A DNA stretch of 64,000 bases from Siphonodentalium dalli (GCA_032622095.1 CP136065.1:19268134-19332133), one strand, 5' to 3'; shown: positions 22,878-34,690, counted from the first letter of the stretch. Notes: generated by a model not told the origin, from the sequence alone. Program-made: numbers and translations.

Positions 22878-22957
22878 AACTGTAACCATCACAATGTGGT
22901 CAATGAGCCGGTTCCAATGATATCCATATTTGTATGGTTTTATTGAGACAGACCCAT
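22878..22957 (-). mobile_element. Fragment of a type-A double-hairpin MITE
   Basis: TAACTGTAACCATCACAATG through CCATATTTGTATGG to GAGACAGACCCA matches the inner shoulder of long type-A copies (46898-46979). Both hairpins and both TTAA ends are missing. The fragment breaks off exactly where the 39-bp minisatellite begins. Confidence 0.8.
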
Positions 22958-23443
22958 AGTTTCATATATTCAGGTATATAATGTAGAGGGAGTCATTGTT
23001 TCATATATTCAGGTATATAATGTAGAGGTGGTCATTGTTTCATATATTCAGGTATATAATGTAGAGGTGGTCATTGTTTCATATATTCAGGTATATAATG
23101 TAGAGGGAGTCATTGTTTCATATATTCAGGTATATAATGTAGAGGGAGTCATAGTTTCATATATTCAGGTATATAATGTAGAGGGAGTCATTGTTTCATA
23201 TATTCAGGTATATAATGTAGAGGGAGTCATTGTTTCATATATTCAGGTATATAATGTAGAGGGAGTCATTGTTTCATATATTCAGGTATATAATGTAGAG
23301 GGAGTCATTGTTTCATATATTCAGGTATATGATGTAGAGGGAGTCATAGTTTCATATATTCAGGTATATGATGTAGAGGGAGTCATAGTTTCATATATTC
23401 AGGTATATAATGTAGAGGGAGTCATAGTTTCATATATTCAGGT
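22955..23443 (+). repeat. 39-bp minisatellite, about 12.5 copies
   Basis: The unit contains TTTCATATATTCAGGTATA, then TAATGTAGAGGGAGTCAT. The copies are nearly identical, with scattered G/T and A/G variants (GAGGTGGTCATTG early, GTATATGATGTAG late). Because 39 is a multiple of three and no stop falls in one frame, it yields a long open frame (23028-23690) with a 13-residue repeat (VIVSYIQVYNVEG). That frame is a by-product of the array and I do not call it a gene. High unit identity implies recent expansion. Confidence 0.95.
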
Positions 23444-24069
23444 ACAACTGCGTATACGCAGACGTTATGACATGAAACATGAACATCATAAACATATTAG
23501 TTCGGAAAAAATAAATGGCGACAGGATTTACATATATAGAGATGTATCAATCAATCTAGTGGGTTACACTAATATTGTGAGGGCACATGGCTATCATATC
23601 TCCACGAAGATACAGATGTTTAAAAAAAATGTCCAGGTGCTTCTCTGTTCATGGCGCTACATATTGGCGAAATATTCCCAGTTTAAATGAAATGTTGCTA
23701 TGCAAGTATATCAGCTACATGTGCCCGACACTGAGCGATATTTTGAGTAGTTTATTGTAATTTTTGTGTGTGAAAACTATATTGAATGGAACAGACTCAA
23801 CTGTGTTATAATATATACATGATCTATCTAATATGCAATCCTCTGACGGTTCGATGTCTCCCAGTTTGCAACACGATGTGTATATCTTAAATAAAATGAT
23901 AAATATACGTTTAATGCTTTCTTCTATGTATCAGGATTGCTAACTCGCTATACGTTTTTAACACGCACGATTTGTTTCCTCGTATCATTTGAGAAGGTGT
24001 ATGAATTTGATGGTAATTGGAACTAACCATATCTTGTTATCAGTTTATGTGACCCTATTGTACTACTTT

Positions 24070-25390
24070 TGTCATTATTAAACCACACACTTAGACTCAT
24101 TATGGAAATTCATATATATATACAACTGGTAAAAATTGGCGAGTATACAAATTCGTATCAAATTTAGGGCCCACATATCTCTCGCCAATACGGCACCAAT
24201 TTGGCGTATCTAAACCACACGGTTAGATTCCTCGTATCACGGAGAAGAATATGTATTAATCTGGTGGAAATCGGCTCGAAATATACTGTTTATCTTCTTT
24301 TTTTTCCCCTCTCACCTTCTATGCATCCCTGACTAGAATTGCCTCGCTTGTGACATCCTTAAACCACACAATTAGACACCTGATATCATGAATATGATTA
24401 TTTATAAGTTTGGTGCTAATCGGCGTCTAAAAAAAAATGATCGAATTTAGTGCCCACCCACCCCTATCTTACACCTAAACAGCACCAATATGGCGTATGT
24501 AAATCACACGATTAGACTCCTCGTATCATGGATAATAATACGTATCAATTTTGGTACCCTCTGCCTTTCAGTGAACCCCTGACTCGAATGACGCCACGTT
24601 TGACAGATTTAAGCCACACCAGTAGACTCCTCATACCATGGGGATGATATTGTATAAGTGTGTGGCAATTGGCGACAGAATCCATTCTCATCAAATTTAG
24701 TGCCCCAAACAATCTTCCATCCAAACGACAGCAATTTGGCGTCTTTAAATAACATAATAAGATTCCTTGTATCATGGAGAAGAATATATATCAATTTGGT
24801 GGAAATCGGCGCTAAAATTAGTTTTTATCAATTTTGGTTTCCCTCTCCCCCTCCGTGCATCCCTGACGCGAACGATGCCACTTTTGGCATATATAAACCA
24901 CACCATTAGATGCCGCATATCATGGGAATTATTATATATAAGTTTCATCGCAATCGGCGACAAAAAAATGTTCTGCCCCTCCCCCTGTTCTGCCCCTGAC
25001 AACAACGGCGTAACTTTAAAATATTTTAACCCACATCATTATCTTTCTTGTAAAAAGTTACCGCTAGTAGACCCCTTTGGTGCCATATAGATGGCCCGTC
25101 GGCGGTAAAATAATGTACCAATTTTCGTGCCCCTCTCCCCTTCCGTGCATACTTGACTCGAACGGCGACACTTTTGACACATTTAAACCACACTATTAGA
25201 TTCTTTATATCATGGGGATGATTATATATATGTTTCGTGGCAATCGGCGACAAACAATATTTCTACCCCTCCCCTTTTCTGCCCCTGACAACAACGGCGT
25301 CACTTTAGAACATTCTAATCCGCACCATTATCTTTCTCTTGAAAAGCTACCCCTAGTAGACACCTTTGGTGCCATCTAGATAGTCCCCTG
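24070..25390 (+). repeat. Degenerate tandem array, about eight copies of a 130-150-bp unit
   Basis: Each unit carries TTAAACCACAC.ATTAGA, then CTCGTATCATGGAGA or a variant, then TTTGGTGGAAATCGGCG, then a pyrimidine-rich stretch (CCCCTCTCCCC). Units start near 24077, 24209, 24361, 24500, 24610, 24747, 24895 and 25184. The last two intervals include a variant segment (CATTATCTTTC ... GTAGACCCCTTTGGTGCC) itself present twice. Short frames across it on both strands are shadows. Confidence 0.8.
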
Positions 25391-25440
25391 TGAATGTATA
25401 TAGACAGACAGACAGAGAGACAGACAGACATTCGCAAATA

Positions 25441-26002
25441 TAGATATAGATAATATCATAATAATTAATAGATAGATAATGTTCTACCAATTTATGTGAT
25501 TTATCTTCAGTGTTTATTGTGATATTGTTGAAAATTAACCCGTTAATGTTATTGATGCTATATTGTTGAAAATTCATAAGCATTTTGTTCATGAATACTT
25601 TGACTATTTCTGAACTCATGTGTAGATCATTTAAAGGCAAATGTTCCTTAATTATAGCATGTTCTAAATGCTATTTGTTAACATTTTCGTTATGCATTTC
25701 TTCGACAAACAACTGACGTTGTATCTATGGCTTGCCAAAACCCCTGATTGGAAGAGTTGTACCATGTGCGGACAAAACGCGATATTGAGATGATCGGAAA
25801 ATTCGCAGATAAAATGAGGCCTTGCAATTAGCTACACATATGTCCATTATGAATAACATTAGCGCGTAATGTAACAACATAAGAACTTGTGTGTGTATTC
25901 ACCAACCAATTTTGTAGAATGAAATATTTATTATAGTGTCATGCATGAGCTGATAAATAATAACGGTAATATATGCAATAATTTGTTCACGCCCGACTAT
26001 GA
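25441..26002. other. Intronic DNA with no recognised feature
   Basis: A local repeat of TATTGTTGAAAATT (25520 and 25561) only. Confidence 0.35.
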
Positions 26003-26312
26003 TTAACCCTTTACCCAACAGAACGGCCCTGTGCCAATGTATTATCTTATATATGCGAGTCGACCATAGGTCGCCTCGCATATATAAGAGAATGCATTGG
26101 CCTAAACAAATTCTTTTTTAACACTTTTTACCATTTTTTCTTACATTTTTTAACATTTTTTATAATATTTTTCTACATTCTTTGACAATTTTATCATTTT
26201 TAATATGTGTTAAGCCAATGCATTCTCTTATATATGCGAGGCGACCTATGGTCGACTCGCATATATAAGAGAATGCATTGGCACAGGGCCGTTCTGTTGG
26301 GTAAAGGGTTAA
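26003..26312. mobile_element. Double-hairpin TTAA MITE, type A, copy 3
   Basis: TTAA at 26003-26006 and 26309-26312 flank 302 bp. The ends CCCTTTACCCAACAGAACGG and CCGTTCTGTTGGGTAAAGGG are perfect inverted repeats. Both palindromes are complete (26034-26101 and 26216-26282) and themselves sit in inverted orientation to each other, so the whole is an inverted repeat made of two palindromes. The spacer is T-rich. This is the cleanest minimal copy in the window. Confidence 0.93.
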
Positions 26313-26640
26313 TCAACGTTATATATAGAAGATAATCACAGTCTTGGCCTGACGAGGGTTCGAATTGGTACCTATTTCCAAGCCTGATCTGAGTTGAGGG
26401 ACATCTCCGTGTACCACTGCGATCGACACATGTCCATTATAATCAGAAAGGAGGATTTGTTTACGCTAACTAAAGCACGCATATTTATATATACTACTGA
26501 GTGCGTGTTTGCAACAAATTTTGTCTCATGCTATAGAAAACTCATTTAGGGTCAGGTGACACGATTTCTGTGATAGTCCATGCATTGTCAGAATCATTTA
26601 TATAGCAATCTGACACACACAAGAATACATGTTCGTGTAT
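26313..26640. other. Intronic DNA; weak SINE-like piece at 26340-26405
   Basis: Carries AGGGTTCGAATTGG (B-box-like) and CTGAGTTGAGGGACA; see the similar piece near 15930. Not strong enough for a call. Confidence 0.3.
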
Positions 26641-28250
26641 TTATGAACAGCGCTGGAAAACATGGTCCGAATTGGTGTTTGTGATCATATTACATATATA
26701 TAGCAAGAATACACTTGTGTCTATGATCACCAAGTCTAAAACATCGTAGATATGTTCGGAGAGCGACGGCATGTGACCTCCGAGGAACATAACTGACATA
26801 ACTGACATAAGATCTGTTGCTGCGAGAGATGCGAGGAACAGATACACATCGATCCCGTGTTTATTTAGTATCATTTCCCAGTGCTGATCAACTAAATGTA
26901 TCACTGTGGCCGACCTGCAAGACCAAAACACATGGTATAACTCGTGGTTGTAATCCGTGTCGCACAAACTGCACGTCAGATTATTTTCGTAAGTTGATTT
27001 GTTGAGCAGCTTTGCTAAGTGTCTCAGTGGCTTCGAGAATGATCGGTGGGATTTGCACAGATTCCAAATTCGAGCGATACCACGAAGAGTAATAGTTTGT
27101 TTCGACTGTCTCGCGAACCAGTCTCTTCCATTCGTTTTTCGATGGGAATAATCCTGTGTCCATGAAGACAGTGAGGAATGTTAAAAGATGATATTCCTCT
27201 AGTAAGGTGAAAATGTCTTTAACAAATCCTGACATGGAGCGACCAAATAGCCGATATTGATGTGCCTTGAAAAGAAATATCCTCAACGGAGTCTGGTGGC
27301 CCACCGGTATGTGTATGAGTTTTTCAAGGAAGTACAGTTTCCGCAGATGAACTTCCATCTCGACTGGAAGCAATCCCAGGACACTAAGCCCCACAGTCGT
27401 TGGTGTCCTGTTTGGAAGAGATTGCATGTTTCACACATACACGGAATGACCGTTCGATTGTTAGCAGAGTAGATTTGTTGTCTAATGGAAGTAATTCGCT
27501 CCCATATAGAACGATACATTTCAGTAACTTGGCCATTACGGATGGAGAACAAGATCTCGTCATTGGCTTCCCTGCTAGAGCGAAGTATGTATTTCTCATT
27601 TTATGAGATATCTGTTCCGAACGATTGGCTGAATTGTTGAATTTCCCTTGGGTAATTCCGAGATGAGAACATTCTGTAACTTCACTGAGATTATGGCCTC
27701 CGAGCAGCCATGTTCTGTTCTGTTTATTTTGCCGGACACTTTCATTAAAAACAACAACCTTACTTTTCATACTCGAAAAGTTGAACCTCCAAGTCACACT
27801 GTAATCTTGACAGATAGATAGCATTTCATCGAGACCAGCTTTGGAGAGCGATACAATTGCGATATCTTCTGCTGTATAGTTGGGCAGAGCATACGATGTT
27901 GTGAATTGCCATCCCCTGTTGTGCCGCAGTTAGTTTTAGGAGCAAGTCATTCACATACACCAAGTAAAAGAACGGTGAACTGACAGCTCCTTGGCGCGTT
28001 CCTTGTGAGATAGGGAATGGATCCGACACACCGCCATTGTACAGTATTTTGCTGCAGCAATCCTAATGCATGCTGTTGATTAATCTAAGAGGTTTACCTC
28101 GAATTCCAAATTGATATAATTTCAACATTAGGCCTGTGTGCCAGACGCGATCGAAAGCCTTCGCCGAGTCCAGGAAACACACAAACGCACGAGAACCCTT
28201 GTCAGAAGCATATGCCACGGCTTCCTGTAAGACCGTGGTCACATAACAAC
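26641..28250 (-). pseudogene. Non-LTR retrotransposon reverse transcriptase remnant, copy 2 (longest)
   Basis: Reading down the minus strand from 28250: LQEAVAYASDKGSR, FLDSAKAFDRVWHTGL (RT motif A with catalytic Asp), then, after an in-frame stop, ISQGTRQGAVSSPFF and LVYVNDLL (motif B). A frameshift follows, then AEDIAIVSLSKAGLDEM (the DD motif degraded to ED) and WRFNFSSMKSKVVVF. The C-terminal part after 27500 runs to a terminal Cys-His motif (CDTDYNHELYHVFWSCR) near 26900, which resembles the CCHC end of LINE ORF2. It is of the same general type as the remnant at 11510-12650. Inactive through stops, a frameshift and the D-to-E change. Confidence 0.83.
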
Positions 28251-28257
28251 ACTCTTA

Positions 28258-28450
28258 ATATCGAAGTTTGATACAATAAATATATCTTTGTCCCATATCT
28301 TGCTTTTAACCTTCTCTTGTTTTAGTTTATGTATGCCATACCTCTATATTGTATTTGATCAAATGAATCTATCTTTGGCCTATATCTTGCTTTTAACCTT
28401 TTCTTGTTTTAGTTTATGTATGCCATACCTCTATATTGTATTTGGTTAAT
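28258..28450 (+). repeat. Two-copy tandem repeat, about 103 bp
   Basis: TATCTTGCTTTTAACCTT, then CTTGTTTTAGTTTATG and CCATACCTCTATATTG, occurs twice in a row with only a few differences. Confidence 0.85.
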
Positions 28451-28913
28451 CATTAAACTAGCTAGCTATCTATGTGAAGACCAACTTTATTATGTACGTG
28501 ACCCCTTTTACTACCCTGTCCTCGTTGTAGTGAGTAGATACTGGATTCAATAAATCCGCGAGACTGCCAATTCGTTTTCCGTAAATGAGAAATATCATAT
28601 CGTTTAGTGCTATTATCCACTTTACTCTAAACTACATGCTCGCTCCCACAGGTGCCAAGTAAAGGAGCGGCCCACCTGTTGTTAACTGATTTTTCTGACA
28701 TTTGAAAATGACGAAATGTGCAGCATACGTGAACATGTTCTCTCTAGAGAACCCTATGATTTTTGGAAAGTTGACTCTTCCCATTCAATTGGTGGTCATG
28801 CAAGCATGTGCACACAGGCACTCACCCCAGCAGTAATCATAAGATATGATATGCCACCACAAACTTGTTGTCTCATTCCATTCCAAACATCCATAATCAA
28901 TCACTGAATTGTC
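28451..28913. other. Intronic DNA with no recognised feature
   Basis: Nothing recognised. Confidence 0.35.
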
Positions 28914-29058
28914 AATATATCCTCGTACAAATAGGTTCATATTGGACTTACTTGATTCTGACATAAGTCCACAGTGAGCTAATATCCGTTTTCTGTTTAA
29001 TGGCGCCGACCGCAGTGAAAACACAGTATAAAGAGCGTGAATATGCTAAGTCGTGTCG
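28914..29058 (+). repeat. Family Q repeat, copy 4 (5' part only)
   Basis: Starts ATATCCTCGTACAAATAGG, followed by ATATCCGTT, TTAATGGCGCCGACC, GTGAAAACACA and TAAGTCGTG. The TAATCTGCTTAGAATCG half is missing. Confidence 0.6.
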
Positions 29059-30446
29059 TGGAAAAAGTTATGTTAAATAATGCCAATATGGGCTTATTTC
29101 GTACAAACATAGATCCATCTTAGAATATTTAAAAAAACGCGTTTTTTTGTCAATATAGGGCATACATGTTGAGGTTAACAAATGTCAATATGAGCTTATT
29201 TCACTCATTAAAATAAACCCGTTATGTGCTTATTTTCACGAGAGAAAAGGTTTTCATTGTTATTAAATTATTTGTATATCTTTGGCTTCGAACAAACATA
29301 ATCTTTACACAACACATATATTTTGAGAATACATGTAACATTTGAGTTTGCAGTACATGGTCGAGCTTGGACAGTTTTGGTTATTATTTCAGCCAAAGTG
29401 CCACTATATATACAGCCCCCGAACAAGTAATTTTATATGCATGCAAATAATAACCGGTCGCTGTTTCCTACATAACTGGTGGTAGTGGAAGACATACGAG
29501 ATAATAAACATTCCAGACATGTGCAAATTACAATCAATTGCAAATCAATGTGGTCATTTTTCACACCAATCCAACTGCAATATATGTGTCGTTTTAAAAT
29601 TTCCTGTAGAAGAATTTTGGCACTGATTTTTTATAGAAATTACAGAGGAGAATTGAGATTAACTGACACAGTGTGAACTCTTTGTGGTGTCAACGGTGCA
29701 CAGTTGGTCATTATATTCTTGTTCAGGGATAATAACTAGAGCCGAGACTGCATGCCGATATATCATCGTCAAATACATTTGAATGCTCCTAAAGATAGAC
29801 TCATTTTTCTTTTCATACATCAATAAGATAATAGAAGATGGGATATAATTAGACAGGGTGACACAAACACAATTAAATATTGAGTATAAATGACATGAAT
29901 TATGTACAGCGGGTTCTTAACGTTTAAATTAGTGACAGCTACTCCCAGTTGTGTCCAATAGGAAACCACAGTATGCAGCGCATGTGGTGCTGTTTAAATA
30001 TAACGTGCATGTAAACCAGAATTGATTTGATTTTAACATATTTTAATTATATAATAATATATAGAATACAATACATTAGAGGACAATTTCTGTAAACTTA
30101 CACGGACCTCCGCTCCCTACAAATCGTACACACACATGAAGTGATAAAAGCATAGTGCCATCTTGATTCCTGAAGACTCGATATGCATGTATTGCATGAG
30201 TCGGTTTTCTATAATTACAGCACGTTTATGTTCTTAGAAATATCCGTACTTGGCAATGCATTAATGTATGACAAACTAAATGTCGTCATTGATTAAACGA
30301 CACCAGTTTGTCCATTTCCGGCATTTCCAGAGTATACTATACTACAGATTCGAAATATTAGCTTTGAATTTCTAAATTCGTCAGTAGTCCTCGAATCAAT
30401 TCAATTGATGTTGCAAATCACACTCGATTCGGAAAATAGTCAGCAT
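29059..30446. other. AT-rich intronic DNA with no recognised feature
   Basis: No repeat or coding signal beyond chance frames. Confidence 0.35.
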
Positions 30447-30892
30447 TTAACCCTTTACCCAACAGAACGGCCCTGTGCCAATGCATTCTCTTATATATGC
30501 GAGTCGACCATAGGTCGCCTCGCATATATAAGAGAATGCATTGGCTTAACACATATTAAAAATGATAAAATTGTCAAAGAATGTAGAAAAATATTCTAAA
30601 AATTGTTAAACAATGTAAGAAAAAATTATAAAATTGTTAAAGAATGTAAGAACAAATGGTAAAAAGTGTTAAAAAAATAATATTTTTAGGCCAATGCATT
30701 CTCTTATACATGCGAGGCGACCTATGGTCGACTCACATATATAAGAGAATGCATTGGCACAGGGCATAACTGTAACCATCGCAATGTGGTCAATGAACCG
30801 GTTCCAATGATATCCATATTTGTATGGTGTTATTGAGACAGACAGAAGCTTTATTTGGGCGATTTTGGCCGTTTTGTTGGGTAAAGGGTTAA
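30447..30892. mobile_element. Double-hairpin TTAA MITE, type A, copy 4
   Basis: TTAA at 30447-30450 and 30889-30892 flank 438 bp with CCCTTTACCCAACA/GTTGGGTAAAGGG ends. Two palindromes (about 30477-30545 and 30687-30760) surround a spacer with several AAAATTGTTAAAGAATGTAAGA-type units. The right shoulder holds the CCATATTTGTATGG segment, so its orientation is opposite to copies 1 and 2. Confidence 0.9.
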
Positions 30893-31699
30893 AGTACACA
30901 TAGTTTAGATAACAGTTCACTGTATGACACATTTCTTACAAGGCTAGTCTAACTACCGCTAGTCTAACTACCGCTAGTCTAACTACCGCTTGTGGGATTG
31001 TTCACAGCCTGATGTAGGCTCTACGAGAGAGATATAAAACCCTACTTCTACCGAAAACCGAATATTATTAAATTCAATGAACTATTCAATTCGGGAAAGG
31101 GGAAGAGAACACAAAATCTTTCTTTATTCATTAAAAGGGTTATGCCATTCTTCAGGCTCTCCTGTGGCATACTATACCGCCCACGTTAGGACACCACCAT
31201 GGGTTGTTGAGTCAAATAACTGTTGAATTTCAATATATATTGTATACAATCTTGCACATAATAATCACTCAGAACTCATCATGCATCGCACACTATATAA
31301 TATATATGTATTGTTATATTGTAATTATGCACATACTCTGTGATATCTAACATGATGAAGAGTAATTCAATTGAATTGGGAACTAGAGTGTCATATTTCC
31401 GTATGGTGTACCAACATGTGAGGTGTCGCAATGTAGCCGAACATGTAAGTGACAACACACTGTGAGTAATTAAATCCAAGCAGGAACATAATATGGAAAT
31501 CCTCCCCTTTTTTGTTTAAGCATATTTTATTGTAAGATAATATCACAAGAGGGATCGGGGTACAAGTTTTGACAACATACATCCGCCCCTCTCCCATTAA
31601 CATTTTAACAAATACAACGTAGATGACGAACATAACATATATACAGGATGATGTGTGGTGTGTTTGTGATTGCTGTCAGTCCTATCCTGCTTTTGAAAT
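30893..31699. other. Intronic DNA with a 15-bp triplet repeat
   Basis: CTAGTCTAACTACCG is repeated three times at about 30943-30989. The rest is unassigned AT-rich sequence. Confidence 0.5.
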
Positions 31700-32122
31700 T
31701 TCATCTGAGGTAGTCAACATTTGTAACGCACAGGAGGATCGCCAATATTTTTTAGCAGAGGGGGCCTAATTAAATCGTTTCTTTGATGAAATGTATGAAT
31801 AAACAAAATGGAAAAGAATTTCATTGCGTCGATTCGATTCTGATGATATCCCTGTGAGTAAGGAGGAAATGTTAGATATTATAAATTGGTGGGCTGCAAT
31901 CTTGTTGAAAAGTTCTCATCTTTCTGTTGCATACCGGGGACACTCAAAGAAATAATGAAAGGCATCTTCTACATCGTATCCACATATGCATTTAGAGGTA
32001 TCAGAGATAAAATTGTTGTACATATCTGATTTGAGTTCACTACAGTAGTTGTGAATTATGCAGTGCAATCCTCCCCTACTCGTGTCATGCATACCTTCAT
32101 GATGTGGGGGGTTATATGACAT
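31700..32122 (-). pseudogene. Non-LTR retrotransposon ORF2 C-terminal fragment, copy 3
   Basis: The minus-strand frame 32122-31916 contains LHCIIHNYCSELKSDMYNN and CICGYDVEDAFHYFFECPR, the C-x-C...H...C terminal motif typical of LINE ORF2 proteins of the CR1/Jockey-like groups. A stop follows directly and later bases (about 31800-31910) continue the homologous C-terminus in other frames. The RT core is absent. It is again on the minus strand. Confidence 0.75.
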
Positions 32123-32274
32123 GTTTTAAGCCATAACGTTCTTTGGCTAAACCTAGTTGTTAAACGGAGAGCCAGCAGCCACTGCCTCATTCAGACTTGT
32201 TGAATTCATTCCGGCGTGTTTGGTGAGATTTTCGCTGACCCTGCCAGTCGTGTATCCTACCTCAAATTGTTGCC

Positions 32275-32423
32275 AACAAAACACTATGGGCTGCAAAACT
32301 CCGACATGTCGTGACGTTTCGCAATGCGTGTGGAAATGGGGACAACGTAACTTTGTGAGCACGTTAGTACAAGGGAGTCTTGATGGGATGATTTTGAACG
32401 GCACATACTGTACTAATTTGTTA
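32275..32423 (+). repeat. Dispersed repeat piece paired with 33619-33770
   Basis: CATGTCGTGACGTTTCGCAATG, given here by parts TCGTGACGTTTCGCAATG, GGACAACGTAAC, ACAAGGGAGTCT and GGGATGAT, recurs in order at 33633-33745 with about 80 percent visible identity. Confidence 0.6.
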
Positions 32424-33120
32424 AAGCCACATGGCGGTTTGCGCTCCAAAATACGAATGATATTATTCGCTTTTGAATTTTTCCCGGTATCGAAATAGAT
32501 CGATAAATATCTTAACTACCTGTCTACGAACATTCTGTAACCCCAAAAAGACGCATTGAAATAATGAAAAATACAACTATGAACAAGATGTTTGGGTCCC
32601 AAACAAAATACAACCGTGTGTACGACACGGAACTGAAAAGAGCGTTCCGTATTATTTAATTACTGATATGGTAGCAATAAAGAGCGTTTATCTTACTTTG
32701 GGCGATAAATTGAAAACGGCTGGAAAATGGCTGTGATATTGGCAAGTGTTTCTCAAAGCATATTTTTTTTTACCCTGTGCCAATGCATTCTCTTATATAT
32801 GCGAGTCGACCATAGGTCGCCTCGCATATATAAGAGAATGCATTGGCCTAACAATTTTTTATCATTTTTTTTAAATAAATGTTTCTTACATTTTTTAGGA
32901 CATAAAATAAAAAACATCCATTACCCTGCAAGGAGCCCCACACATATATATAAGCATATAGAACAGTGTCGTATGCTCATATTTGTCTGGGGCTCTGTAT
33001 GGGTCAAAGTATAACATTGTTAAAGAATACAAGAACAAATTATTAATATCTACCTATCTTAGCTGTCCCTCCAAATTACATAGAACAAATTTGGAGGTTC
33101 GAATGAGCCATTTCTGTTTA
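32424..33120 (+). repeat. Family P repeat, copy 1, interrupted by a hairpin MITE
   Basis: Family P starts AAGCCACATGGCGGTTTGCG, passes TTCGCTTTTGAATT, AAGACGCATT, TTTGGGTCCCAAAC, AAGAGCGTTCCGT and TGAAAACGGCTG, and ends with TTTGGAGGTTCGAATGAGCC. Here it is split at about 32764 by a type-B hairpin MITE, and the family resumes at about 33045 (ATCTACCTATCTTAGC). Uninterrupted relatives are at 37639 and 39126. Confidence 0.75.
32764..33045. mobile_element. Hairpin MITE, type B, copy 2 (partial)
   Basis: One complete palindrome at 32781-32848, followed by the type-B spacer (AGCCCCACACATATATA ... GTCTGGGGCTCTGTATGGG). The right palindrome and both TGTGACCC ends are missing, so the copy is truncated. 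Its insertion in a family P repeat sets its age as younger than that repeat. Confidence 0.75.
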
Positions 33121-34100
33121 AGTACCAGCTTCAGTTGTGAGCAATGGGGTGCCACATTGTCCTTATCCCACTGAAATGGTACCCAGCCGTGCACACTGCA
33201 AGCAATAATTTATAGACAATCTGCCGTCAGACCTTGAGAACAGTCAGGTTGAGAAATTAAGTCATGGAAACCTAAAAGACTCACCATTTAGTAAATGATT
33301 TTAAAAAATGCGCGATTCTGCATCTGTTATAGAATTATCCACAAACGTGCACTTGCAAATTAATGTGTGTACATGGGGGGGCGCTTGAGTCCACGCTAAT
33401 ATGTATCTCAGACACAAGAAATAGATTATAGATATCAATGCTGTAACATTTGAGCGGCAAATTCTATTCCCAGCATATGTTGTTGTCGATTTGGTGTATA
33501 TAAGTGTTAACGTCCCCTAGTAACTTGCCATGCTAAGACTTTCGTAACATGTATAGTGTGACATCGCCACTGATTACAATTGCAGTGGGTACTATATCAA
33601 TGGTATGTTGGTGGCTTCCGCGTTAATACGGAGATGTCGTGATGTTTCGCAATGGCGATGAAAATGTGGACGACACCACAATGTGAGCAAGATAATCCAA
33701 TCTGTCAGAAATACCTCACAAGGGAGTCTAGCGGGATGATAATGGCCGGCACTTTCTGTCTCCAATTATGAAGCAAACCACATTAAGGTGCTGTTATTGA
33801 GAGCAATAAACACCACTCCACATACGGTAAGTGTTGATTGGGGCCCAACCGAATTAACTGCAACAAATTTATGAGTGGACGTTGCGTGTTAATGATCTGA
33901 GCGTGAGAATCATTGCTCCCAAGTCAGAAGCACCACTCTTACGTGGGATGGTCGAACAACTTCCTCCACTAATGTCCCATCATCTCGTCCAACACAATCA
34001 ATGTTAGTTCGCTTGTCCCCGGGCTAGTACCACCACATTCGCCCTGTGAAAATCCCATTCTACTTAGGCCTCGTCTTCTGTGATGTATACATAGTCTCAA
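33121..34100. other. Intronic DNA; contains the partner repeat at 33619-33770
   Basis: Aside from the piece matching 32275-32423, nothing recognised. Confidence 0.4.
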
Positions 34101-34420
34101 ATTAAAATTGTTTATAGTTACTTTTTCTATATTCTTTTTCTATATCCCCAAAATGCAGAAGATAACATGCATAATCGAGGTGACTAATATGGGTGAACAT
34201 CAGCAACTTCAACTGGGTAACTTTAGTCTTATCCTGGGTCTCCCATTGCAGTTGAGGTATAAGCAGAATGAGGCTCACAGATGGTGAATTTGATGATGCT
34301 AGCCCGCCCCGGTAGGATATTTCCAGTGCCCCACTGGCAGGAGTAAGAACCCTCAATATGGCATCCTTTTGGTCACGTGGTTCATCTCCTGATGGGTGGT
34401 GATGGTGTCCTGCTGGTAAC
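34101..34420 (-). other. GC-richer block of unknown origin with a 120-codon minus frame
   Basis: The minus frame 34464-34102 is open for 120 codons and the block 34210-34420 is visibly richer in G and C than its surroundings. The middle part of the frame reads like ordinary soluble protein (EPRDQKDAILRVLTPASGAL) but no family motif is seen. The block ends where family Q copy 5 begins, and it could be transposon-borne sequence. Confidence 0.3.
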
Positions 34421-34690
34421 TTATCCTCGCACAAATAGGTACATAATCGACCTATAATATGCACATAGGTTCATATTGGATTCTTTGAATATGATAGTGG
34501 ACTAATATCCGTTATTTCGTTTTATGGCGCGGGCCATAGTAAAACACATTTTAAAAGCGTACACATACCTGCATGGTAAGTCGTGAATTGGTTTATTCGT
34601 GTTATTTTCGCCCATAATGAGTCGATATTCGTACTAAAACACTCTCATTTTCAGTTAGTTGTGGACTAAAGAAAAGGCGATTCTATGACG
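34421..34690 (+). repeat. Family Q repeat, copy 5
   Basis: TATCCTCGCACAAATAGG, TAATCGACCTATAATATG, ATATCCGTTATTTCG, TTTTATGGCGCGGGCC, AAAACACATTTTAAA and TAAGTCGTGAATTGG in order, ending near AAAAGGCGATTCTATGACG. Diverged in the second half. Confidence 0.7.

Larger units (their letters stand above)
22619..25440 (+). mobile_element. Composite repeat region, possible non-autonomous element
   Basis: It opens with TACTAGCAGGGTTACCCGGCGTTGCCCAGG, given here as key parts ACTAGCAGGG and CCCGGCGTTGCCCAGG, a phrase I know as a recurrent start of dispersed repeats in many invertebrate genomes. It closes with a run of GACAGACAGACAGA at 25406-25429 followed by ATATAGATAGA-type microsatellite, a common tail of such repeats. 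Between them lie a piece of type-A MITE, a 39-bp minisatellite and an eight-copy degenerate array. Treating the whole 2.8 kb as one element is an inference. Confidence 0.4.

Noticed and set aside
23028-23690. 220-codon frame with a 13-residue repeat as a novel repeat protein
   Set aside because: It is produced entirely by a 39-bp minisatellite whose unit length is divisible by three; the sequence around it is non-coding and no start context or homologous domain is seen.
30447-30892. CRISPR-like spacing of repeated hairpins
   Set aside because: The repeats are palindromic, TTAA-flanked, inverted relative to each other and found dispersed in a eukaryotic intron; they are MITEs.
34102-34464. 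120-codon minus frame as a host exon
   Set aside because: Part of it runs into a family Q repeat, and no splice sites or family motif support it; kept only as an unexplained GC-richer block.
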